This document shows, piece by piece, positions 34,438-43,342 of a stretch of 64,000 nucleotides of DNA (position 1 is the first letter of the stretch; each line of letters opens with the position of its first letter). The DNA comes from Pseudomonas syringae (GTDB lineage Bacteria; Pseudomonadota; Gammaproteobacteria; Pseudomonadales; Pseudomonadaceae), in NCBI RefSeq assembly GCF_000737245.1, contig NZ_JPQU01000045.1, positions 163,587 to 227,586 on the forward strand. The letters are read 5' to 3'. Below the pieces are notes generated by a model that was not told the DNA's origin, did not search any database, and saw only the letters and a program-made list of their open reading frames with translations. A program made the position numbers and the translations under genes.

Positions 34438-35406
34438 ATGAGTAAAAAAAGGTACCCCAGGTTTTTTGGCTTCTTGGCCCTTTTCAGCATGCTTTTGCTC
34501 AGTGGTTGCGAGGGCGTGCCTCTGCTCGATCCTAAAGGGCAAGTGGGTCTTGACGAGCGTAACCTGATCATCACTGCCACGTTGTTGATGCTGATCGTGG
34601 TGATTCCGGTCATTTTCCTGACGATCATCTTCGCCTGGAAATATCGCGCTACGAACAAAGACGCCACCTACACGCCTGAATGGTCGCACTCAACCAAAAT
34701 CGAAGCCGCCGTCTGGGGCATCCCGATGGTTCTGCTGCTGGTGCTGTTCTACATCACCTACAAATCAACGCACGCGCTGGACCCGTATCGTCCAATCGAA
34801 TCCGACGTGGCGCCGATCACCATCGAAGTCGTTTCGCTGGACTGGAAATGGGTATTCATCTACCCGGAACAGGGCATTGCGACAGTCAACAAGATCGTGT
34901 TCCCGGCCAATACACCGGTCAATTTCAAGATTACCTCTGATTCGGTAATGAACTCGTTCTTCATTCCGGGTCTGGGCGGCCAGGTTTACGCCATGGCCGG
35001 CATGCTGACCAAGCTGCACTTGATCTCCAATGAAAACCACGAATACAACGGTATCTCCGCCAACTACAGCGGTGCGGGTTTCACCGGCATGAAGTTCAAG
35101 GCGACCGCAACATCACAGGCTGATTTCGACGCCTGGGTCGCTGAAGTCAAAGGTTCACCTAAAAAGCTTGGAACGTCTGAATACGCTGCTTTGCTCAAGC
35201 CGAGCGAGCGTAACCCGGTTGAGCTCTTCTCCTCGGTTACTCCGAACCTGTTCAATACCATCATCGACAAGTATGAAGGCATGAAACCAGGCAAGGTGAA
35301 CCCTCACGAGCAGGAAGGTACTGCCCGCGAGTCGGACGCCAACATTGGTGAGAAAGTGATGGACATGGGCAAGGGTAAGCATTCAGCTGCTGGGGCAGAG
35401 GAGTAA
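34438..35406 (+). CDS. cyoA: Cytochrome bo3 ubiquinol oxidase subunit II
   Basis: Membrane-anchored periplasmic subunit (322 residues). Lipoprotein signal with lipobox LLLSGC, two membrane helices (about 45-70 and 90-110), and a cupredoxin domain (VSLDWKWVFIYPEQGIATVN, NSFFIPGLGGQVYAM) without the CuA ligands, as expected for a quinol oxidase. Start at 34438 is set by the lipoprotein signal and AGAGG; an upstream frame start at 34378 is ignored. First gene of cyoABCDE. Confidence 0.96.
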   Translation: MSKKRYPRFFGFLALFSMLLLSGCEGVPLLDPKGQVGLDERNLIITATLLMLIVVIPVIFLTIIFAWKYRATNKDATYTPEWSHSTKIEAAVWGIPMVLLLVLFYITYKSTHALDPYRPIESDVAPITIEVVSLDWKWVFIYPEQGIATVNKIVFPANTPVNFKITSDSVMNSFFIPGLGGQVYAMAGMLTKLHLISNENHEYNGISANYSGAGFTGMKFKATATSQADFDAWVAEVKGSPKKLGTSEYAALLKPSERNPVELFSSVTPNLFNTIIDKYEGMKPGKVNPHEQEGTARESDANIGEKVMDMGKGKHSAAGAEE

Positions 35407-35409
35407 ACG

Positions 35410-37428
35410 ATGTTTGGTAAATTAAGTCTGGACGCGATCCCGTATCACGAGCCGATAGTCATGATCACCCTGGCGATGATCGCCTTGGGTGGTATCGCGC
35501 TCGTTGCGGCAATCACCTACTTCAAGAAGTGGACCTACTTGTGGACCGAATGGCTAACGTCAGTCGATCACAAGAAAATCGGTGTGATGTACATCGTGGT
35601 TGCCATGATCATGCTGTTGCGCGGTTTTGCCGACGCCGTGATGATGCGTACCCAGCTGGCCTTGGCCCAGAATGGCGCAGAGGGCTACCTGCCTCCTGAA
35701 CACTATGACCAGATCTTCACCGCTCACGGTGTGATCATGATCATCTTCATGGCGATGCCATTCTTCACCGGCCTGATGAACATCGTCGTGCCGCTGCAGA
35801 TCGGTGCCCGTGACGTTGCCTTCCCGTTCCTGAACTCCCTGAGCTTCTGGCTCCTGGTGTCCGGCGTACTGCTGGTCAACCTGTCCCTGGGCGTCGGCGA
35901 GTTCGCCAAAACCGGTTGGGTTGCTTATCCGCCTCTGTCCGGTCTGGCCTACAGCCCTGGAGTGGGGGTCGACTACTACATCTGGGCGCTACAGCTATCG
36001 GGACTCGGGACGACACTCACGGGTGTCAACTTCCTGGTCACCGTACTGAAAATGCGTACGCCTGGCATGAAGTTGATGGAAATGCCGATCTTCACCTGGA
36101 CCTGCACCTGGGCAAACGTTCTGATCGTGGCTTCGTTCCCGATCCTGACCGCTACCCTGGCAGCTCTGACGCTTGACCGTTACCTGGACTTCCACATTTT
36201 CACGAACGAATTGGGTGGTAACCCGATGATGTACGTGAACCTGTTCTGGGCATGGGGTCACCCTGAGGTTTACATCCTGGTACTGCCGGCATTCGGTGTG
36301 TTCTCCGAAGTCATCTCTACCTTTACCGGCAAGCGCCTGTTCGGCCACAAGTCGATGATCTACGCCAGCGGCGGGATCTGCGTACTGGGCTTCATGGTAT
36401 GGCTGCACCACTTCTTCACCATGGGGTCGGGTGCCAGCGTCAACGCATTCTTCGGTCTGGCGACCATGCTGATTGCGCTACCGACGGGGGTGAAGCTATT
36501 CAACTGGCTGTTCACCATTTACCAGGGACGTCTGCGTTTCACCGCGCCGGTACTCTGGACCCTGGGCTTCATGATCACCTTCTCGATCGGCGGTATGACC
36601 GGCGTTCTGTTGGCGATCCCGGGTGCTGACTTCGTACTGCACAACAGCCTGTTCGTAATCGCTCACTTCCACAACGTCATCATCGGCGGTGCGGTATTCG
36701 GTTACATCGCTGGTTTCGCGTTCTGGTTCCCTAAAGCGTTCGGCTTCAAGCTTAACGAGAAGTGGGGCAAGTCGGCGTTCTACTGCTGGTTCTTCGGTTT
36801 CTTCATTGCTTTCATGCCGCTGTACTTCCTGGGCTTCCTGGGTATGACTCGCCGCCTGAATACCACTGATAACCCGGCCTGGAACCTGTACCTGGACATC
36901 GCCTGGTGGGGCGCAATGCTGATCGCTGTGGGTATCGCCTGCCAGCTGATCCAGATCTTCGTCAGCATCCGTGACCGTAACAAGCCAGAGAACCTGGACC
37001 TGACTGGTGACCCGTGGAATGGCCACACGCTGGAATGGTCGACTTCTTCGCCGCCACCGTTCTACAACTTCGCCGAGCTGCCGAAAGCAACCGACCTGGA
37101 TGCCTTCACCGAAGCCAAGCGTAATGGCACTGCTTACAGCGTACCGGCTCACTATTCGGCGATTCACATGCCGAACAACACTGCGACCGGCTTGTACATG
37201 GGTCTGCTGTTGACGGTGTTCGGTTTCGCCATGATCTGGCACATCTGGTGGTTGGCTATCGCCAGCCTGGCAGCGACCGTAATTACGTTCGTCTTCCACG
37301 CCGCCCGTGACGATCAGGGTTACATGGTGCCCGCTGAAGAAGTGGCGCGTATCGAAGGTGAGCAGCACAAGGTCCTCGTGGCTCAGGGTGCATACACTCC
37401 TGTCAAATCCACACTGGAACAGGTTTAA
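35410..37428 (+). CDS. cyoB: Cytochrome bo3 ubiquinol oxidase subunit I
   Basis: Catalytic haem-copper subunit (672 residues, usual length) that reduces oxygen to water and pumps protons. The copper/haem ligands are visible: WGHPEVYILVLPAFG with the His-Glu-Tyr element, WLHHFF for the CuB His pair, and AHFHNVIIGG for the haem ligands. The N terminus has the quinol-oxidase-specific extra helix. Gap of 3 nt from cyoA and 2 nt to cyoC. Confidence 0.97.
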   Translation: MFGKLSLDAIPYHEPIVMITLAMIALGGIALVAAITYFKKWTYLWTEWLTSVDHKKIGVMYIVVAMIMLLRGFADAVMMRTQLALAQNGAEGYLPPEHYDQIFTAHGVIMIIFMAMPFFTGLMNIVVPLQIGARDVAFPFLNSLSFWLLVSGVLLVNLSLGVGEFAKTGWVAYPPLSGLAYSPGVGVDYYIWALQLSGLGTTLTGVNFLVTVLKMRTPGMKLMEMPIFTWTCTWANVLIVASFPILTATLAALTLDRYLDFHIFTNELGGNPMMYVNLFWAWGHPEVYILVLPAFGVFSEVISTFTGKRLFGHKSMIYASGGICVLGFMVWLHHFFTMGSGASVNAFFGLATMLIALPTGVKLFNWLFTIYQGRLRFTAPVLWTLGFMITFSIGGMTGVLLAIPGADFVLHNSLFVIAHFHNVIIGGAVFGYIAGFAFWFPKAFGFKLNEKWGKSAFYCWFFGFFIAFMPLYFLGFLGMTRRLNTTDNPAWNLYLDIAWWGAMLIAVGIACQLIQIFVSIRDRNKPENLDLTGDPWNGHTLEWSTSSPPPFYNFAELPKATDLDAFTEAKRNGTAYSVPAHYSAIHMPNNTATGLYMGLLLTVFGFAMIWHIWWLAIASLAATVITFVFHAARDDQGYMVPAEEVARIEGEQHKVLVAQGAYTPVKSTLEQV

Positions 37429-37430
37429 AC

Positions 37431-38054
37431 ATGTCGAACTTAGTATTGAATCCAGGAGATGCCCACGGTCACGACGACCACGGGCATGATCACCACGACG
37501 CGGGGCCAATGACCGTTTACGGTTTCTGGCTCTATCTGATGACCGACTGCGTGTTGTTCGCATCCTTCTTCGCGATTTACGCGGTGCTGGCGGGCAACGT
37601 TGCCGGCGGCCCTTCGGGGCACGACATCTTCGAACTGCCATTCGTGGCTGTTGAAACCGCGTTCCTGCTGTTCAGTAGTATCACCTACGGCTTCGCCATG
37701 CTGTCGGTCTACAAGGGCAAGCAGAATCATGTGCTGGGCTGGTTGGCCCTCACGTTCCTGTTCGGCGCCGGCTTCATCGCGATGGAAATCTACGAATTCC
37801 ATCACCTGATCGTCGAGGGTTATGGCCCTAGCCGCAGCGGCTTCCTGTCCGGCTTCTTCGCACTGGTAGGCCTGCACGGTCTGCACGTGACCAGCGGTCT
37901 GATCTGGATGGCGATCATGATGTATCAGGTCAAGACACGTGGCCTGACGTCGACCAACACCACTCGTCTGAGCTGCCTGAGCCTGTTCTGGCACTTCCTG
38001 GACGTGGTATGGATCTGCGTCTTCACCGTTGTTTATCTGATGGGGACTTTGTAA
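37431..38054 (+). CDS. cyoC: Cytochrome bo3 ubiquinol oxidase subunit III
   Basis: Five-helix membrane subunit (207 residues) stabilising subunit I. His/Asp-rich N terminus (GDAHGHDDHGHDHHD) precedes the first helix; FGFWLYLMTDCVLFASFF-like and LHGLHVTSGLIWM motifs are typical. Ends directly against cyoD (no gap). Confidence 0.95.
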   Translation: MSNLVLNPGDAHGHDDHGHDHHDAGPMTVYGFWLYLMTDCVLFASFFAIYAVLAGNVAGGPSGHDIFELPFVAVETAFLLFSSITYGFAMLSVYKGKQNHVLGWLALTFLFGAGFIAMEIYEFHHLIVEGYGPSRSGFLSGFFALVGLHGLHVTSGLIWMAIMMYQVKTRGLTSTNTTRLSCLSLFWHFLDVVWICVFTVVYLMGTL

Positions 38055-38396
38055 ATGGCAAACGCACACGCGCATATCTCTGCTGAAGAACACGAAAGTC
38101 ACGGCAGCGTAAGGGACTACGTCATTGGTTTCGTCCTGTCGTTGATCCTGACCGCCATCCCGTTCGGCGTGGTGATGTATCCGGTGATGTCCAAGTCGGC
38201 CACCCTGATTACCATCCTGCTGTTCGCTGTGGTACAGGTTCTGGTTCACCTGCGGTACTTCCTGCACCTGGATCGTTCGGAATCGCAACGTAACAACGTG
38301 TTCGCGTTTGCGTTCACGGCGTTGGTTATTGTTCTGTTGGTCGGCCTCTCGTTGTGGATCATGTTCAGTATCCACACCGTCATGATGGCTAAATGA
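38055..38396 (+). CDS. cyoD: Cytochrome bo3 ubiquinol oxidase subunit IV
   Basis: Small three-helix subunit (113 residues) with the family pattern SVRDYVIGFVLSLILTAIPF and LVHLRYFLHLDRS. Starts immediately after the cyoC stop; 10 nt precede cyoE. Confidence 0.95.
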   Translation: MANAHAHISAEEHESHGSVRDYVIGFVLSLILTAIPFGVVMYPVMSKSATLITILLFAVVQVLVHLRYFLHLDRSESQRNNVFAFAFTALVIVLLVGLSLWIMFSIHTVMMAK

Positions 38397-38406
38397 GGTA
38401 CGCCTG

Positions 38407-39294
38407 ATGTCCCTTAAGCACTTTATCCAAATCACCAAGCCGGGGATCATTTTCGGTAACGTGCTTTCGGTGGCAGGTGGCTTTTTTCTGGCCTCCAAAG
38501 GGCAAATTGACTTCGGCATGTTCCTGGCCGCAGTCATAGGCACCTCCCTGGTCGTTGCATCCGGTTGTGTATTCAACAACTGCATCGACCGGGATATTGA
38601 CCAGAAGATGGAGCGCACCAAGAATCGTGTGTTGGTACAGGGCCTGGTTTCGTTGAAACTGGCCTTGCTCTACGCGACGGTTCTGGGTGTTGCCGGGGTT
38701 GGTTTGCTTTACACCAAAACCAACCCGCTGGCAGCGTTGCTCGCAGTGATCGGCTTCGTGATCTACGTCGGCTTCTACAGCCTGTATTTCAAGCGCAAGT
38801 CGGTACACGGCACCTTGATTGGCAGTCTCTCGGGGGCCATGCCTCCGGTGATTGGCTATTGCGCCGTCAGCAACAGCTTCGACTTCGCGGCACTGACGTT
38901 ACTGGTGATGTTCAGCCTGTGGCAGATGCCTCATTCGTACGCTATTGCGATCTTCCGCTTCAATGACTACCTGGCTGCCAAGATTCCGGTTCTGCCGGTT
39001 GAGCGCGGCATCCGGGTCGCCAAGCGTCATATCCTGCTCTACATCCTGGCGTTTCTTGTAGCCACCCTGATGTTGACCTTCGGCGGTTATGCCGGTCTCA
39101 ACTATCTGGCGGTTGCAGCGGCAATGGGCATGTACTGGCTGTGGATGGCCTGGAAAGGTTACAAGGCAGTGGATGACACTGTCTGGGCTCGCAAGCTGTT
39201 CGTTTTCTCCATCTTCACCATCAGCGCCCTGAGCGTGATGATGTCGGTGGACTTTCAGGTGACCAAAGAGCTGTTGGTGACATACGCCTTCTGA
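38407..39294 (+). CDS. cyoE: Haem O synthase (protohaem farnesyltransferase)
   Basis: UbiA-family membrane prenyltransferase (295 residues) that attaches a farnesyl group to haem b to make haem O for CyoB. The first Asp-rich motif is NNCIDRDIDQKMERTKNR and the second region is in the AIAIFRFNDYLAAKIPVLP loop. Nine predicted helices. Last gene of the operon, with a terminator after it. Confidence 0.96.
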   Translation: MSLKHFIQITKPGIIFGNVLSVAGGFFLASKGQIDFGMFLAAVIGTSLVVASGCVFNNCIDRDIDQKMERTKNRVLVQGLVSLKLALLYATVLGVAGVGLLYTKTNPLAALLAVIGFVIYVGFYSLYFKRKSVHGTLIGSLSGAMPPVIGYCAVSNSFDFAALTLLVMFSLWQMPHSYAIAIFRFNDYLAAKIPVLPVERGIRVAKRHILLYILAFLVATLMLTFGGYAGLNYLAVAAAMGMYWLWMAWKGYKAVDDTVWARKLFVFSIFTISALSVMMSVDFQVTKELLVTYAF

Positions 39295-39314
39295 TTGCGG
39301 TCAGCCTGAAACAT

Positions 39315-39352
39315 AAAACCCCGTTGCTCGTATGAGTCGCGGGGTTTTTTTA
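39315..39352 (+). terminator. Rho-independent terminator after cyoE
   Basis: AAAACCCCG and CGGGGTTTTTTT stems separated by about 14 bases, with a run of seven T. Confidence 0.85.
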
Positions 39353-39459
39353 TGCCTGTGGCAATGATGGTCTCGTCATTGCCGCGCTATATGGTGCTGG
39401 CTCTGCGCGCAGCTTCCCTCTAAGCTGCGCCAGCATTATTGAAGATGGAGGGCGTACAG

Positions 39460-40143
39460 ATGCGAATTCTTCTTGTCGAAGACAACCGGGACATCCTGGC
39501 CAACCTTGCCGACTACCTGGGCATGAAAGGCTACACCGTCGATTGCGCACAGGATGGCCTTTCCGGATTGCATCTGGCGGCGACCGAACATTACGACCTG
39601 ATCGTGCTGGACATCATGCTGCCCGGCATCGACGGTTACACGCTTTGCAAAAGGCTGCGCGAAGACGCCCGTCGTGACACGCCTGTCATCATGCTGACTG
39701 CCAGGGATCAGCTCGATGATCGTTTGCAGGGCTTTCGATCCGGCGCTGATGATTACCTGCTCAAGCCCTTCGCGCTGTCCGAGCTCGCGGCCCGCATCGA
39801 GGCGGTACTGCGTCGCGCTCAGGGCGGCGGACGAAGGACCTTGCAAGTGGCTGATCTGATCTACGACCTGGATACGCTGGAAGTCACTCGCGAGGGACGG
39901 CTGCTCAAACTCAACCCGGTGGGTCTCAAGTTGCTGGCGGTGCTGATGCAGAAAAGCCCGCATGTATTGCGCCGGGAAATCCTCGAGGAAGCACTCTGGG
40001 GCGACGATTGCCCTGACAGCGACAGCCTGCGCAGCCACGTGCATCAGCTTCGGCAGGTGATCGACAAGCCATTTGGCAAACCCCTGCTGCAAACCGTTCA
40101 TGGTGTCGGTTATCGCTTGGCCGAGGGCCGGGATGGAGTTTAA
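39460..40143 (+). CDS. colR: Response regulator ColR
   Basis: OmpR-family regulator (227 residues). Phospho-Asp51 in VLDIMLPGIDGY and a winged helix with SDSLRSHVHQLRQVIDKPF and VHGVGYRLAEG. The protein follows ColR of other pseudomonads closely as I remember it, and the next genes (kinase, methyltransferase, WapQ/InaA-like) are the ColRS neighbourhood. ColRS adjusts the outer membrane, root colonisation, and Zn/Fe tolerance. GGAGGG precedes the ATG at 39460. Confidence 0.9.
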   Translation: MRILLVEDNRDILANLADYLGMKGYTVDCAQDGLSGLHLAATEHYDLIVLDIMLPGIDGYTLCKRLREDARRDTPVIMLTARDQLDDRLQGFRSGADDYLLKPFALSELAARIEAVLRRAQGGGRRTLQVADLIYDLDTLEVTREGRLLKLNPVGLKLLAVLMQKSPHVLRREILEEALWGDDCPDSDSLRSHVHQLRQVIDKPFGKPLLQTVHGVGYRLAEGRDGV

Positions 40144-41416
40144 GCAAAGCCTTGCCCAACGAATCATCATCGCTTTTGCGTTGATGAGCGCGCTGGTTGC
40201 AGGATCTTTCGCCATGGGCATTGTGGCCACTGTCCATCTTGTGGAGGAAAAGCTCATTTCCGCGGGGCTGGGCGGTGATCTCAATCGTCTGCTTTTGATG
40301 GATAACGTCTCAGACTGGAGTCACCGTCCGGAACCGGATCAGTTGTTCTATTTCAGTGGCGGTCCCGGTGATTTCGATCTGCCCAAGGATCTGAAGCACC
40401 TCGAAGCTGGCTTCCATGAGGTCTTCCGCGGCCCATTGTCGTATCACGCCATGGTCGAGGTGGTAGACGGTCGGCGTTACGTCTTATTGCAGGATCAGAG
40501 CGATTTCGAAGAGCGCGAGCGCGTGCTGTTTGCGGTGGTACTGGTCGGATTTGTTCTGGCCCTGGGACTGGCTGTCTTTCTGGGCTGGGTCCTGGCCCGC
40601 CGAGTCATGGCACCGGTGGTACGTCTGGCCCGACAGGTCCGCCATCGTGACCAACTTCTGGGTCTGGCACCGCCACTGGCGCCGGACTATGCCGCTGACG
40701 AAGTCGGCGAGCTGGCCGTTGCGTTCGACGCCACCCTGGGGCGACTGCGTCAGGCATTGACCCGCGAACGCATGTTCACCAGCGATGTAAGCCATGAACT
40801 GCGTACCCCGTTGATGGTGCTCGCGAGTTCCTGCGAACTATTGCTGGATAACCCCGCGCTGGAAAGCCGTGCGCGCTCGCAGGTGGAGCGTATTGCCCGC
40901 GCGTGTGAAGAGATGCGGGATCTGGTGCAAACCTTTCTCATGCTGGCACGCACGCAGCGTGAAGACGCCACCATGACCCCCAGGGTGACCCTGCAAACCG
41001 TGGCTGATGAGTTGATTGCGCTGTGGCGTGGTCCTATCGAGAGCAAAGGGTTGCAACTGACGGTGCGCTCGGTGATGTCGGACCATTCGTCTGGAATCAC
41101 CTACAACGCAACGTTTCTCCATGCGGTGATGGGCAATTTGCTGCGCAATGCGCTGCATTACACCGATGACGGCTTCATAACGCTGACGTTACAGAGCGAC
41201 GGCTTTCTTGTGGAGGACAGCGGTGTCGGCATTCCGGAAGAAAAACGCGAAGCGATGTTTGAGCCATTCGTGCGCGGCAACGAGCAGCGGGGCGAAGGTC
41301 TCGGTTTAGGGCTCTCGCTGGTTCAGCGCATTTGCGAGAATCAGGGCTGGACTGTGAACCTGAGCCCCATGGAGCCCCATGGTTGCCGTTTCAGCGTAAA
41401 GCTCAAGGCTGCCTAA
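40133..41416 (+). CDS. colS: Sensor histidine kinase ColS
   Basis: Membrane sensor (427 residues) with helices at about 11-34 and 131-153 around a roughly 95-residue periplasmic domain. That domain holds the acidic ExxE motif (Glu126-Glu129, FEERERV), which in ColS binds iron and zinc, with further Glu/His at 35, 38, 95 and 96. Phospho-His221 lies in DVSHELRTPLMVL; the ATPase region has LGNLLRNALHY-like and GEGLGLGLSLVQRI. It overlaps colR by 11 nt. Confidence 0.9.
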   Translation: MEFKQSLAQRIIIAFALMSALVAGSFAMGIVATVHLVEEKLISAGLGGDLNRLLLMDNVSDWSHRPEPDQLFYFSGGPGDFDLPKDLKHLEAGFHEVFRGPLSYHAMVEVVDGRRYVLLQDQSDFEERERVLFAVVLVGFVLALGLAVFLGWVLARRVMAPVVRLARQVRHRDQLLGLAPPLAPDYAADEVGELAVAFDATLGRLRQALTRERMFTSDVSHELRTPLMVLASSCELLLDNPALESRARSQVERIARACEEMRDLVQTFLMLARTQREDATMTPRVTLQTVADELIALWRGPIESKGLQLTVRSVMSDHSSGITYNATFLHAVMGNLLRNALHYTDDGFITLTLQSDGFLVEDSGVGIPEEKREAMFEPFVRGNEQRGEGLGLGLSLVQRICENQGWTVNLSPMEPHGCRFSVKLKAA

Positions 41417-41545
41417 GCCGTTCCGAGATGTTAAATCGTCCTGACAGCCCTGTTTCAGGTGTGAGATAAAAACCGTCACTTCAATGGTTTTAATTCTTCT
41501 TCGCTCATAACTCCTTGAATGATCTAGAAACAGTTAGCGTAGACC

Positions 41546-41562
41546 GCAACATTTTTTTCACA
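41546..41562 (+). promoter_or_regulatory. Candidate ColR box
   Basis: GCAACATTTTTTTCACA lies 67 bp before the methyltransferase start and fits the published ColR-binding consensus as I recall it (pyrimidines, A, C/G, then T-run and C/G-ACA) at all but the first position. Confidence 0.55.
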
Positions 41563-41628
41563 TAAGCATGACCTGACGATGACGGTGCGCTGACTACCTT
41601 GGCCTTCATCGGAATCAGGAGATGCGAC

Positions 41629-42309
41629 ATGAGCAAGCGAATCGAACTCGAGTTTTCACGCAAGTATGACCGGGACCATGCCCAACAATATTTGCAGAAG
41701 CATCAGGACAATCCCGCTCGACGCTTGTCACATTGGCGCGATGAGCAGTTGGCACGCAAAGCTTTGCATATGGCAGGTGATCCTGGACTGGTGCTGGATC
41801 TGCCTTGCGGTGCGGGTCGGTTTTGGCCGTTGTTGGGTGAAAAACCCAACCGGGTGATCATCGGTGCGGATAATTCGGCCGATATGCTCAAAACCGCGTG
41901 CGCTGCTCAGCCGGCAGAAATCGTGAAACGGGTACGACCCTTGCAAACGTCTGCGTTTGATATTGATCTGCCAGACAACGCCGTCGACAGCATCTTCTGT
42001 ATGCGTCTGATGCATCACGTCGGGCAATCAGAGCATCGACTGGCTCTATTGCGAGAGTTTCAGCGAGTGACGCGTGACAGCGTCATCGTTTCGCTTTGGG
42101 TGGATGGCAATTTCAAGGCATGGAAACGCAAGCGTCTTGATCGCAAGCGCCATGCTGAAAATGGGCAGGACAGTTACCAGAATCGTTTCGTGTTACCGGC
42201 AGCAACAGTTGAGGCCGAATTTGAACAGGCGGGTTTTCGTATTCAGGAGCGCCTGGATTTTCTGCCGTTTTACGCCATGTGGCGTGTATATCTTTTGCGT
42301 AAGAGGTAA
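41629..42309 (+). CDS. Class I SAM-dependent methyltransferase (orf222-type)
   Basis: Methyltransferase (226 residues). SAM-binding motif I is GLVLDLPCGAGRFWPLL, followed by the acidic residue in VIIGADNSADML and a motif around FDIDLPDNAVDSIFC. AGGAG precedes the ATG at 41629. It corresponds to the ColR-controlled orf222 beside wapQ in P. fluorescens and P. putida; substrate unknown, probably a lipid or LPS part given its neighbour. Confidence 0.87.
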   Translation: MSKRIELEFSRKYDRDHAQQYLQKHQDNPARRLSHWRDEQLARKALHMAGDPGLVLDLPCGAGRFWPLLGEKPNRVIIGADNSADMLKTACAAQPAEIVKRVRPLQTSAFDIDLPDNAVDSIFCMRLMHHVGQSEHRLALLREFQRVTRDSVIVSLWVDGNFKAWKRKRLDRKRHAENGQDSYQNRFVLPAATVEAEFEQAGFRIQERLDFLPFYAMWRVYLLRKR

Positions 42310-42314
42310 GAGGA

Positions 42315-43031
42315 ATGGGCGTGCAGGCAGTCATCAAGCCCACGGTGCCGGAAGGTAAAGGTTTTGATTTTTTTTGGGAACAGCGCGGCGAATGGGTGGA
42401 AGAACCCAATCAGCGCCGGGGCGGGGAGAGTGGTGTTCAGCGAGTGATCACGGAAGGTGGTCAGCTGATTTACATCAAGCGTCAGGTGGGACATATCTAC
42501 CGTAGTTGGTTACATCCGTTGGGTCGCCCAACCGTGTTGCGGGAACGTGACGCGCTGGTTGGTCTGAGCGGACTCGGTGTAGGTGTGCCCGAAATGATCT
42601 TTTGCGGTGCGCAGCGAGATGAGCGTAATGAATGGCGCGCGCTGTTGGTCACCAAAGCACTGGATGGTTTTCAGGAGCTTGAAAACTGGTACGCAGCAGG
42701 CGGGCGCGAGCACCACGGTGAAGCGCTGCATGAGCAATTGCTCCAGGAACTGGCGACCCATCTGGCTCGGATGCACTTGGGGCGTTGGCAGCACAGCTGT
42801 CTGTATATCAAGCATGTGTTTGTGCGGGTCGTGGGCGAGGGCAGCGATGCAAAAGCTGAAATCGCACTGCTGGACCTTGAGAAATGCCGCCGTCGGTTCA
42901 CTGCCTCCGCAGCTGCTGGTCATGACATGAAGCAACTGCGTCGCCACTCGTCGTTCAAGCCAGCGGATTGGCAGAAGTTGGTCTACTTTTACGAGACGGC
43001 GTTTGGCAGCGCTATCAAGGGTTTAGACTAA
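42315..43031 (+). CDS. wapQ: WapQ/InaA-like lipopolysaccharide kinase family protein
   Basis: Kinase-fold protein (238 residues) of the Kdo/WaaP group that phosphorylates LPS core heptose or related sugars. N-lobe Lys region QLIYIKRQVGHIYRSWL; catalytic loop equivalent HLARMHLGRWQHSCLYIKHVF; metal-binding Asp in EIALLDLEKCRRRF. It follows the methyltransferase by 5 nt. Family members include InaA. Exact acceptor not proven from sequence. Confidence 0.85.
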   Translation: MGVQAVIKPTVPEGKGFDFFWEQRGEWVEEPNQRRGGESGVQRVITEGGQLIYIKRQVGHIYRSWLHPLGRPTVLRERDALVGLSGLGVGVPEMIFCGAQRDERNEWRALLVTKALDGFQELENWYAAGGREHHGEALHEQLLQELATHLARMHLGRWQHSCLYIKHVFVRVVGEGSDAKAEIALLDLEKCRRRFTASAAAGHDMKQLRRHSSFKPADWQKLVYFYETAFGSAIKGLD

Positions 43032-43258
43032 TGAAACTAGAATTTGCACGAGGTTTGTTCGTTCTCGGCGCACTCGCTGTCGCATCAGTGGCGATGGCCG
43101 CTTGGGAAGAGCCCGGAACGAAGGTATTGAGCGCCCCGCACGGTGAGGGGCATTGTCCTCTGCCACGGGTGGCCAGGATTCATGACTCGGCACAGCCAAG
43201 TCAGGATCTGCTGCTGTTGATGTTTGGTTTGGCTCAAGGGACGACCGGTCAACGATGA
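43031..43258 (+). CDS. Small secreted protein in the ColR-type operon
   Basis: Exported protein (75 residues) with a signal peptide (MKLEFARGLFVLGALAVASVAMAA). The ATG overlaps the wapQ stop by one base (TAATG), so it is part of that operon. The mature part has one Cys (EGHCPLPRVARI). No family recognised; a counterpart seems to occupy the same place in P. aeruginosa. Confidence 0.75.
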   Translation: MKLEFARGLFVLGALAVASVAMAAWEEPGTKVLSAPHGEGHCPLPRVARIHDSAQPSQDLLLLMFGLAQGTTGQR

Positions 43259-43284
43259 CCGATCCCACGCGGTATCACCGACTC

Positions 43285-43310
43285 AGAGGCCCCGTTTTCG
43301 GGGCCTTGTT
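43285..43310 (+). terminator. Rho-independent terminator
   Basis: AGGCCCCG, TTTT, CGGGGCCTT, then TGTT: 8-bp GC stem closing the orf222-wapQ operon, between it and the convergent mexW. Confidence 0.8.
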
Positions 43311-43342
43311 GCATCAGGGTAAATTGCATCGGGCCCAGGGCC

